Shown here piece by piece: positions 1 through 7,605 of a DNA stretch of 64,000 bases. The position numbers and the translations under genes are program-made. The notes under the pieces are model-generated. The model searched no databases. It was not told the origin of the DNA and saw only the letters and a list, made by a program, of their open reading frames with translations. Numbering within the stretch: the stretch's first letter is position 1; each line of letters opens with the position of its first letter. This DNA is from Liberibacter brunswickensis (lineage in GTDB: Bacteria > Pseudomonadota > Alphaproteobacteria > Rhizobiales > Rhizobiaceae): contig NZ_JAAEJX010000007.1 in the NCBI RefSeq assembly GCF_036858155.1, positions 17,996-81,995 of the forward strand, given 5' to 3'.

Positions 1-1
1 T

Positions 2-1744
2 GCTACTTTAGGTATGGCCGAGAAGGGATTCAGGACTGCATGCATTACAAAAGTTTTTCCAACTCGTTCGCATACAGTCGCGGCACAAGGAGGAATTGCA
101 GCTTCGCTTGCTAATATGACTCCAGATAGTTGGCAGTGGCATCTTTATGATACTATAAAAGGTTCTGATTGGCTTGGAGATGTGGATGCAGCTCAATATT
201 TGGCGATGGAAGCTCCGAATTCTGTTTATGAATTAGAGCGTTACGGTGTTCCTTTTTCACGTAATGAAGCAGGGAAGATTTATCAGCGTCCTTTTGGAGG
301 ACATATGCAAAATTATGGAGAAGGCCCTGTAGTTCAAAGGACTTGTGCTGCTGCGGATAGAACTGGACATGCTATTTTGCATACTCTGTATGGGCAGGCT
401 CTGAAGCATAATGCAGAATTTTTTATCGAATATTTTGCGATTGATATTATCACAAACTCAGAAGGATGTTGTATAGGCGTTGTCGCTTGGCAGTTAGAAA
501 CAGGTGAAATTCATCGTTTTTCTGCTAAATTAGTTGTATTAGCTACTGGTGGATATGGTCGAGCTTATTTTTCTGCTACATCAGCTCATACTTGTACTGG
601 TGATGGTGCTGGTATGGTTGCACGTGCGGGTCTTCCATTACAAGATATGGAATTTGTGCAGTTTCATCCTACTGGTATTTATGGTGCAGGATGTCTTATT
701 ACAGAAGGAGCTCGTGGAGAAGGGGGATATTTAGTAAATTCTAAAGGAGAACGCTTTATGGAGCGTTATGCTCCTTCAGCTAAGGATCTTGCGTCTCGTG
801 ATGTTGTTTCTCGTTGTATGACTATTGAGATAAGAGAAGGAAGAGGTGTAGGTAAAAATAAAGATCATATATATCTTTATTTAAATCATATTGATCCTTC
901 TGTGCTTCATGAGCGTTTACCAGGTATTTCCGAATCTGCTCGTATCTTTGCTGGTGTTGATGTAACACGCGATCCCATTCCTGTTATTCCTACTGTACAT
1001 TATAATATGGGGGGTATCCCAACTAACTATTGGGGAGAAGTTTTAGACGCAGATAGTAGAAACCCTGAACGTTTTGCTAATGGTTTAATGGCAATTGGCG
1101 AAGCTGGATGTGCTTCTGTTCATGGTGCTAATCGACTTGGTTCAAATTCATTGATTGATTTAGTTGTTTTTGGTCGTGCTGCCGTTATTCGTGCTGCGGA
1201 AATAATTGATAAATCTAGCCCAATTCCTAGTTTGGATATGGTCTCTTGTGATCGTATTATGGATCGATTTGATAAATTAAGGTATGCTGATGGTCATGTC
1301 CCTACTGCTGTTTTACGAGATAAGATGCAAAGAGCAATGCAGATAGATGCAGGTGTTTTTCGTACTCAAGAATCTTTGTCTAATGGATGTAGAAATCTTT
1401 CTGCTCTTTGGAACGAAATGGTTGATTTAAAGGTTCATGATCGTTCTTTAATATGGAATTCAGATCTTGTGGAAACACTTGAATTGCAAAATTTGATGAT
1501 AAATGCAATTGCTACTGTTTACTCTGCAGAAGCTCGTAAAGAAAGTAGGGGGTCTCATTCGAGAGAGGATTATAAGGATGGTAAATTTAATGGGCGTGAT
1601 GATGTAAACTGGCGGAAACATTCTCTTTGTTGGGTTGGCTCGGAAACAGGAAAAATAAAGATTGATTATCGTCCAGTTCATACTGAATTGCTTTGTGGTG
1701 GAATAGATTATTCTAAAATAGCTCCTAAAGCACGTGTTTATTAG
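2..1744 (+). CDS. sdhA: Succinate dehydrogenase flavoprotein subunit, 5' partial
   Basis: Catalytic FAD subunit of respiratory complex II, oxidising succinate to fumarate at the inner face of the cytoplasmic membrane. The frame is open to the window edge and reads ATLG before the first Met at position 14. That Met is internal: the GxGxxG FAD-binding start, about 30 residues, lies outside the window. Visible motifs are RSHTVAAQGG, whose His carries covalent FAD in the family, then FHPTGIYG, ARGEGGYL, TVHYNMGG and GANRLGSNSL, which hold the substrate-binding His and Arg residues. The C-terminus ends in the usual APKARVY. sdhB follows after a short spacer, and sdhC/sdhD are expected upstream. 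The identification is secure; only the 5' end is missing. Confidence 0.97.
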   Translation, partial: ATLGMAEKGFRTACITKVFPTRSHTVAAQGGIAASLANMTPDSWQWHLYDTIKGSDWLGDVDAAQYLAMEAPNSVYELERYGVPFSRNEAGKIYQRPFGGHMQNYGEGPVVQRTCAAADRTGHAILHTLYGQALKHNAEFFIEYFAIDIITNSEGCCIGVVAWQLETGEIHRFSAKLVVLATGGYGRAYFSATSAHTCTGDGAGMVARAGLPLQDMEFVQFHPTGIYGAGCLITEGARGEGGYLVNSKGERFMERYAPSAKDLASRDVVSRCMTIEIREGRGVGKNKDHIYLYLNHIDPSVLHERLPGISESARIFAGVDVTRDPIPVIPTVHYNMGGIPTNYWGEVLDADSRNPERFANGLMAIGEAGCASVHGANRLGSNSLIDLVVFGRAAVIRAAEIIDKSSPIPSLDMVSCDRIMDRFDKLRYADGHVPTAVLRDKMQRAMQIDAGVFRTQESLSNGCRNLSALWNEMVDLKVHDRSLIWNSDLVETLELQNLMINAIATVYSAEARKESRGSHSREDYKDGKFNGRDDVNWRKHSLCWVGSETGKIKIDYRPVHTELLCGGIDYSKIAPKARVY

Positions 1745-1759
1745 TATAGGTGTTTGAAT

Positions 1760-2539
1760 ATGGTTGAAATAAGGTTGCCAAAGAGATCTCGTGTAATGCG
1801 AGGAAAAATTTGGGACGCTTTTGCAGGATCTAAGAATTTACGTGAGTATCGTATTTATAGATGGAATCCTGATGATCAAGATAATCCTCGTATTGATACT
1901 TATTATGTTGATTTGGATGATTGTGGCCCTATGGTCCTTGATGGACTTTTGTATATTAAAAATAAGGTTGATCCTACTTTGACTTTGCGTCGTTCTTGTC
2001 GCGAAGGTATTTGTGGTTCTTGTAGTATGAATGTAGATGGCACTAATACTTTAGCTTGTATAAAAGATATGAAGGATATTAAAGGTGCTATAAATATATA
2101 TCCTCTTCCTCACATGTCTGTAATTAAAGATCTAGTTGTAGATATGACACATTTTTATTCTCAACATCGTTCAATTGAACCATGGCTTAAGACTGTTTCT
2201 CCAAAACCTGCTAAAGAAGCGTTGCAAAGTCAAGAAGATCGTCAGAAAATAGACGGCCTGTATGAATGTGTTATGTGTGCTTGTTGTTCAACATCTTGTC
2301 CAAGTTATTGGTGGAATTCAGATAGATATCTTGGTCCTGCTGTGTTGTTACAAGCATATCGTTGGCTGATTGATTCTAGAGATGAATTTCAAGGCGAACG
2401 TCTTGATAATCTTGAAGATCCCTTCAGGTTATATCGCTGTCATACAATCATGAATTGTACTCAAAGTTGTCCTAAAGGTCTTAATCCTGCAAAGGCAATT
2501 TCTAAAATTAAAATGATGATGTTAGAACGTAAAATATAG
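1760..2539 (+). CDS. sdhB: Succinate dehydrogenase iron-sulfur subunit
   Basis: Electron-transfer subunit of complex II, passing electrons from the SdhA flavin to quinone. With the ATG start at 1760 the protein has 259 residues, normal for the family. Cluster ligands are all visible: [2Fe-2S] in SCREGICGSCSMN (C80, C85, C88) plus C100; [4Fe-4S] in CVMCACCSTSC (C170, C173, C176) and [3Fe-4S] using C180 with C227 and C233; C237 completes the last [4Fe-4S] ligand set. An in-frame TTG lies at 1754, but the AGGTG at 1748-1752 is correctly spaced only for the ATG. It is cotranscribed with sdhA from 15 nt downstream. Confidence 0.97.
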   Translation: MVEIRLPKRSRVMRGKIWDAFAGSKNLREYRIYRWNPDDQDNPRIDTYYVDLDDCGPMVLDGLLYIKNKVDPTLTLRRSCREGICGSCSMNVDGTNTLACIKDMKDIKGAINIYPLPHMSVIKDLVVDMTHFYSQHRSIEPWLKTVSPKPAKEALQSQEDRQKIDGLYECVMCACCSTSCPSYWWNSDRYLGPAVLLQAYRWLIDSRDEFQGERLDNLEDPFRLYRCHTIMNCTQSCPKGLNPAKAISKIKMMMLERKI

Positions 2540-2639
2540 TTTTTTTAAATATTTATGTTTTTTTTATTTATATATATTAATATTTTATGAGATATAAGTG
2601 ATAGTATCGATGAATACGTATGTGAATAAGGAACAATAG

Positions 2640-3164
2640 ATGCAGTCTAGCTTTTTTGTTTTTATAGCTTTTTTCATAATACTATTATCTTCTGGTTGTA
2701 AAAGTGTAAATTTTACGGATTTTTTTGAAAGAAAATCCAATTTTGATGATTCTCCTACTTCTATTGAATCAGAAAATCTTCCTGCTCCTATTCCTGAAAA
2801 GGAATTTGATGATGATTATATTCCCGTTCCTTCTAAGGATAATGCGTTTATTCGTAAGGGAATAATAGGTGCTTGGAAAATATCTTATAAAAATTTTGAC
2901 TGCAATATGATTTTGACTCTTACTAGATTCAAAAAAGATTTTCGTGCAACTCCTATAGGTTGTAGTAGTAAGTTTGCCTATTTGTCTGCATGGAATATAA
3001 TAGACGAGAATAGTTTAGAGCTTAAAAATAGATATGGTAGAAGTATTATAGTATTGAATAAAAATGGTGATTATTCTTTTGAGGGATCTTTTTTTAAGGG
3101 TAAATCTTCTGATAAATCCATTAGTTATGAAAGTGAAAAAGTTATTATTTCGCGTGGTAATTAG
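2640..3164 (+). CDS. Omp19-like outer-membrane lipoprotein (AprI/Inh protease-inhibitor fold)
   Basis: A 174-residue lipoprotein. An N-terminal hydrophobic signal of about 19 residues ends in the lipobox LSSG/C20, predicting lipidation at Cys20. A low-complexity acidic, Pro-rich linker (about 25-75) follows. The C-terminal part (about 78-172) has the pattern of the AprI/Inh metalloprotease-inhibitor family seen in Brucella Omp19: GAWKISY, a Cys in FDCNMILTL, a second Cys in PIGCSSK that probably pairs with it, then W..IDENSLELKNRYG. ATG 2640 is preceded by AAGGA with good spacing. It sits between sdhB and zapE. A surface or periplasmic role in blocking proteases is inferred from the family, not shown here. 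Confidence 0.72.
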   Translation: MQSSFFVFIAFFIILLSSGCKSVNFTDFFERKSNFDDSPTSIESENLPAPIPEKEFDDDYIPVPSKDNAFIRKGIIGAWKISYKNFDCNMILTLTRFKKDFRATPIGCSSKFAYLSAWNIIDENSLELKNRYGRSIIVLNKNGDYSFEGSFFKGKSSDKSISYESEKVIISRGN

Positions 3165-3209
3165 CAGTTATTTTTTATTTTTTAAAAATATTTGTTTTAT
3201 GGGTGTACA

Positions 3210-4403
3210 TTGCCGTTTTCTGATTTAGTTGGTAGAAAACTTTTTTCCTTAATTAAGGATAAAAATATAAAATATAATCCTGATCAGCACAGAGTAGCTA
3301 GATCTTTTGATCTCCTTCTTTCTAATTTACATGAGCAACAAAAATTGGAAAATAGTTTTTTTTCTTGGTCTTGGATGGGCATAAAGAAAAAACATTATTC
3401 TACTCAAGGAATTTATCTTTATGGAGGTGTTGGTCAGGGTAAAAGTATGCTTATGAATATTTTTTTTGATTTAGTTCCTATAGAAAAAAAATGCAAAATT
3501 CATTTTTATGAATTTATGAAAAATGTTCATAGTCGTATTTTAATGTATCGTCAAAAAATTGAATCAAGGGAAATATCAAAATCAGACCTTATCCAATTAG
3601 TTGCAGATTCTATTTTTTTAGAATTTACAGTATTGTGTTTTGATGAACTAATGGTAACTAATATTGCTGATGCAGTTATTTTATCTAGATTGTTCGCTGC
3701 ATTGTTTTCGAGAGGTTGTATTATAGTGATGACGTCTAATTTTATTCCAGAAAATCTTTATAAAGATGGAATAAATCGTGATCTTTTTATTCCTTTCATA
3801 ACTATTTTACGAGATAAACTTGAAGTTATTTGTTTGGATTCAGGGAAAGATTATCGTAGGCAAGATAAAAAAGTTCTTCCTGTTTATATAACACCACTTA
3901 GTTCTTGTAATAGAGTACTAATAGACAGATTATGGGTTCATATAACAAAAGGGAAAAAAACTCTTTCTTGTGATATTACTGCGGAAGGAGGATATGATGT
4001 TCATATTCCTGCTTTTTGTGAAAGATCAGCTCGATTTTCTTTTTTTGACCTTTGTGATAGACTTTTAACTGCTAATGATTTTTTAGAGATTGCTACTCGA
4101 TTTGATATTATTATTATATATGATATCCCGTTATTAAAAAAAGATCATAAGGATTGGATAAAAAGATTTATTATGTTAATAGATGTTCTATATGAACATA
4201 AGACTGGTTTAATCATATCATCTGAAGTAGATATAAATAATTTTTTTTATGACCAAGGGGTCACAACTTTTGAATTTCAAAGAACTGTATCGCGTTTATT
4301 AGAAATGTTTAGTGTACAGTATGTTAGTAGGCATAGTATTATAATGGATGTTTGTAACATTTTATTATCGATTAAAGGTGTAGATTATTTTTTAAAATAC
4401 TAA
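3210..4403 (+). CDS. zapE: AFG1/ZapE family cell-division ATPase
   Basis: AAA+ ATPase of the AFG1/ZapE family, tied in other bacteria to divisome function and in mitochondria to membrane-protein turnover. The P-loop is GGVGQGKSMLM, Walker B is VLCFDELMV, and the sensor region is MTSNFIPENLYKDG, all in family order. Length is about 397 residues, typical. No ATG is near the N-terminus. TTG at 3210 has GGGTG upstream and aligns the N-terminus with relatives; another in-frame TTG at 3192 would add six residues but has no ribosome-binding site. Placement directly before mdh is the usual rhizobial order. Codon usage matches its neighbours. The start is uncertain; the family is secure. Confidence 0.88.
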   Translation: MPFSDLVGRKLFSLIKDKNIKYNPDQHRVARSFDLLLSNLHEQQKLENSFFSWSWMGIKKKHYSTQGIYLYGGVGQGKSMLMNIFFDLVPIEKKCKIHFYEFMKNVHSRILMYRQKIESREISKSDLIQLVADSIFLEFTVLCFDELMVTNIADAVILSRLFAALFSRGCIIVMTSNFIPENLYKDGINRDLFIPFITILRDKLEVICLDSGKDYRRQDKKVLPVYITPLSSCNRVLIDRLWVHITKGKKTLSCDITAEGGYDVHIPAFCERSARFSFFDLCDRLLTANDFLEIATRFDIIIIYDIPLLKKDHKDWIKRFIMLIDVLYEHKTGLIISSEVDINNFFYDQGVTTFEFQRTVSRLLEMFSVQYVSRHSIIMDVCNILLSIKGVDYFLKY

Positions 4404-4453
4404 GCAATTTTTGTTTAAAGACAATAATATTTTACTTTAAGAAAGGGTGCGTA

Positions 4454-5416
4454 ATGAAATCGAATAAGATTGCTCTTATAGGGTCTGGTATGATTGGAGG
4501 AACACTTGCGCATCTTGCTGCCCTTAAAAAGCTTGGAGATGTTGTTTTGCTTGATATAGTGGATGGTATGCCACGTGGTAAAGCGCTTGATATTTCAGAA
4601 TCTTCTCCAGTTGAAGGATTTAATGGGAGTTTGTGTGGAACCAGCGATTACTCTGATATTGAGGGGGCTGATGTTTGTATTGTAACAGCAGGTATTCCAC
4701 GTAAGCCATCAATGAGTAGGGATGATTTGCTTTCTGATAACTTAAGGTCAATCGAAAAAGTAAGTGAGGGAATTCGTAAATATGCTCCTAATTCGTTCGT
4801 GATTTGTATTACAAATCCTCTTGATGCTATGGTATGGGCTCTTCAGAAATTTTCTGGTTTACCATCGCATATGGTCGTTGGAATGGCGGGCATTTTGGAT
4901 TCTGCTCGGTTTCGCTATTTTTTAGCACAAGAATTTGGTGTTTCTGTTGAATCTGTAACTGCTCTTGTATTAGGTAGTCATGGGGATTCTATGGTCCCTA
5001 TGTTGAGATACGCTACTGTATCAGGTATTCCTATTCTTGAGCTTGTAAAGATTGGGTGGACTACACAAGAAAAAATTGATCAAATTGTTAAGAGAACTAG
5101 AGAAGGTGGTGCAGAGATTGTTGGATTGCTTGGATCTGGTTCTGCCTATTATGCTCCTGCTTCTTCTGCTATAGCTATGGCAGAATCTTACTTGGAAAAT
5201 AAAAAAGATCTGTTGCCTTGTGCTGCATACCTTTCAGGTCAATACGGTGTTGATGGATTTTATGTTGGGGTTCCAGTTGTTATTGGGCGTAAAGGGGTGG
5301 AAAAGATTGTTGAATTAAACTTTAATTCTGATGAAAAAGATGATTTTCAAAAGTCAGTAAGAGCTACTGTTAATTTATGCAATTCTTGTACTAAATTGTT
5401 TCCATCTTTGGTATAA
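4454..5416 (+). CDS. mdh: Malate dehydrogenase (NAD+)
   Basis: Interconverts malate and oxaloacetate in the TCA cycle; cytosolic, 320 residues, LDH-like MDH subgroup. The NAD-binding motif is GSGMIGGTLAHL, and the Asp in LLDIVDG fits NAD rather than NADP. The mobile loop GIPRKPSMSRDDLL has the Arg residues that select malate over lactate. The catalytic Asp/Arg region is GMAGILDSARFR and the catalytic His is in LGSHGDSMVP. ATG 4454 follows AAAGGG. It heads the run mdh-sucC-sucD-sucA-sucB-lpdA, so the enzymes of this half of the cycle are probably expressed together. Confidence 0.97.
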   Translation: MKSNKIALIGSGMIGGTLAHLAALKKLGDVVLLDIVDGMPRGKALDISESSPVEGFNGSLCGTSDYSDIEGADVCIVTAGIPRKPSMSRDDLLSDNLRSIEKVSEGIRKYAPNSFVICITNPLDAMVWALQKFSGLPSHMVVGMAGILDSARFRYFLAQEFGVSVESVTALVLGSHGDSMVPMLRYATVSGIPILELVKIGWTTQEKIDQIVKRTREGGAEIVGLLGSGSAYYAPASSAIAMAESYLENKKDLLPCAAYLSGQYGVDGFYVGVPVVIGRKGVEKIVELNFNSDEKDDFQKSVRATVNLCNSCTKLFPSLV

Positions 5417-5433
5417 AAGGATAGTTATTTATT

Positions 5434-6630
5434 ATGGATATTCATGAATATCAAGCTAAAGCGTTGTTAAAAAAGTATAGTGTTCCAGTTGCTAATGGTG
5501 TGGTGATTTCTTCTGTCCATGAGGCAGAAGAGTCAATTAAATCTCTCCCTTATAAATTATATGTTGTTAAAAGTCAGATTCATGCTGGAGGACGTGGTAA
5601 GGGTCGTTTTAAAGAATTATCTGCTGATTCAAAAGGTGGAGTTCGTGTAGAGAAATCTATTGAAGCTGTTATGTCGGATGTTCGTGAGATGCTTGGCGCT
5701 ACTCTTGTAACAAAACAAACTGGACCCGCAGGAAGTAAGGTTAATATTCTATACATTGAAGATGGTGCTGATATTGAAAAAGAATTATATCTTTCCCTTT
5801 TGGTGGATAGAGTATCTGGTAAAGTTGCTTTTATTGCTTCTACTCATGGAGGGATGGATATTGAGGAAGTTGCTAAAAATTATCCTCAGAATATTTTCAA
5901 ATTACTTGTTGATCCTTTAAAAGGGGTTACTTCTGAAAACATTGATAATTTGTGTGATGTTCTTGAATTAAAAGGAAAGGCTCGCATTGATGGGGAGGTT
6001 CTTTTTCCTAATCTTTATAAAGCTTTTTGTGAAAAAGATATGAGTTTGCTGGAAATTAATCCATTGATTATTATGGACAATGGTCGTTTAAGGGTATTAG
6101 ATTCTAAAATATCTTTTGACGATAATGCGTTGTATAGGCATTTGGATATTCAAGAGTTATATGATGCATCAGAAGAAGATGTTAGAGAAATAGAAGCTAA
6201 AAAGCATGATCTTTCTTATATATCTCTTGATGGTAATATAGGTTGTATGGTGAATGGTGCTGGTTTGGCTATGGCAACTATGGATATCATTAAACTATAC
6301 GGAGGTTCACCTGCTAATTTCCTTGACGTTGGAGGGGGGGCTGATCAAGATAAAGTTGCAGCTGCTTTTAAGATTATTACGTCAGATTCTTCTGTTAAAG
6401 GGATACTAATAAATATATTTGGGGGTATTATGAGATGTGATGTTCTTGTCAAGGGTATTTTATCTGCGGTTAAGGAAGTAAATATTAATATTCCCCTTGT
6501 TATGCGTCTTGAAGGGGCTAATGTAGATATTGGAAATCAATTGATGTTAGAAAGTGGTTTGAACTTTATTACGGCAATTGATTTAGATGATGCTGCTCAG
6601 AAAATAGTGCATGCAGTGAAAGGAGTTTAA
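5434..6630 (+). CDS. sucC: Succinyl-CoA ligase (ADP-forming), beta subunit
   Basis: Beta subunit of succinyl-CoA synthetase, coupling succinyl-CoA cleavage to nucleoside triphosphate formation. 398 residues with an N-terminal ATP-grasp domain starting MDIHEYQAKALLKKY, the nucleotide-binding segment KSQIHAGGRGKGRFK, metal-binding LEINPL, and the C-terminal CoA-ligase part with NGAGLAMATMD, FLDVGGGA and NIFGGIMRCD. ATG at 5434 has AAGGAT upstream. sucD begins 4 nt after its stop, which suggests coupled translation of the two subunits in equal amounts. Nothing is missing or odd. Confidence 0.97.
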   Translation: MDIHEYQAKALLKKYSVPVANGVVISSVHEAEESIKSLPYKLYVVKSQIHAGGRGKGRFKELSADSKGGVRVEKSIEAVMSDVREMLGATLVTKQTGPAGSKVNILYIEDGADIEKELYLSLLVDRVSGKVAFIASTHGGMDIEEVAKNYPQNIFKLLVDPLKGVTSENIDNLCDVLELKGKARIDGEVLFPNLYKAFCEKDMSLLEINPLIIMDNGRLRVLDSKISFDDNALYRHLDIQELYDASEEDVREIEAKKHDLSYISLDGNIGCMVNGAGLAMATMDIIKLYGGSPANFLDVGGGADQDKVAAAFKIITSDSSVKGILINIFGGIMRCDVLVKGILSAVKEVNINIPLVMRLEGANVDIGNQLMLESGLNFITAIDLDDAAQKIVHAVKGV

Positions 6631-6634
6631 TATT

Positions 6635-7537
6635 GTGTCTATCCTAGTTGATAAGAATACCAAGGTTCTTGTTCAGGGATTAACAGGTAAAGCTGGAACT
6701 TTTCATACAGAACAAGCTATTGCGTATTGTAAAACACAGGTTGTTGGAGGAATACATCCTAATAAAGGTGGGACTTATTGGACTGGAGCTAATGTTAATG
6801 TTCCTGTTTTTACGAATGTTTCAGAAGCAAAAGATATTACTGGTGCTAATGCTTCTGTTATATACGTTCCTCCTAGCGGAGCTTGTGATGCTATTATAGA
6901 ATCTATTGAAGCAAGAATTCCATTGATTGTTTGTATCACTGAAGGGATACCAGTCTTGGATATGGTTAGGGTAAAGGCTCATCTTGAAAAGTCTTCTTCT
7001 CGACTTATTGGTCCTAATTGCCCTGGAATTTTAACTCCTGATTCCTGTAAAATAGGGATTATGCCGGGATCTATTTTTCGTAAGGGATCGGTTGGTATTT
7101 TGTCTCGTTCTGGTACTCTTACTTATGAGGCTGTATTCCAAACATCGAATGAAGGATTAGGGCAAAGTACGGCTGTTGGTATTGGTGGCGATCCTGTTAA
7201 AGGTACAGAGTTTATTGATATTCTCGAGTTATTTTTGGCAGATGAACATACTAAATCAATTATTATGGTTGGTGAAATTGGAGGATCTGCAGAGGAAGAG
7301 GCTGCTCAGTTTTTGAAAGATGAAGCTAAACGTGGAAGAAAGAAACCAGTTGTTGGATTCGTCTCCGGTAAGACTGCTCCTCCTGGTCGAACTATGGGTC
7401 ATGCTGGTGCAGTTATTTCTGGTGGAAAAGGAAATGCTGAAGATAAAATATCTGCAATGCAAGAAGCTGGTATTCGTATTGCTCATTCTCCTGCACGTAT
7501 TGGAAGAACTCTTGTAGAGTTATTGGATAGTTTATGA
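6635..7537 (+). CDS. sucD: Succinyl-CoA ligase (ADP-forming), alpha subunit
   Basis: Alpha subunit of succinyl-CoA synthetase, carrying the CoA-binding Rossmann domain and the phosphorylated His. 300 residues. The N-terminal segment VQGLTGKAGTFHTEQA is the CoA-binding region, and GPNCPGI is present. The phospho-His lies in GRTMGHAGAVISGGKG near the C-terminus. The start is GTG at 6635, with AAAGGAG 9 nt upstream inside the end of sucC. It lies between sucC and sucA in the TCA operon. Confidence 0.97.
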   Translation: MSILVDKNTKVLVQGLTGKAGTFHTEQAIAYCKTQVVGGIHPNKGGTYWTGANVNVPVFTNVSEAKDITGANASVIYVPPSGACDAIIESIEARIPLIVCITEGIPVLDMVRVKAHLEKSSSRLIGPNCPGILTPDSCKIGIMPGSIFRKGSVGILSRSGTLTYEAVFQTSNEGLGQSTAVGIGGDPVKGTEFIDILELFLADEHTKSIIMVGEIGGSAEEEAAQFLKDEAKRGRKKPVVGFVSGKTAPPGRTMGHAGAVISGGKGNAEDKISAMQEAGIRIAHSPARIGRTLVELLDSL

Positions 7538-7605
7538 TGTTTTTTAAATGATATATTTTTTTTATATTATGTAATTATTAGCAATGAATGATGATGGGAC
7601 GAGTG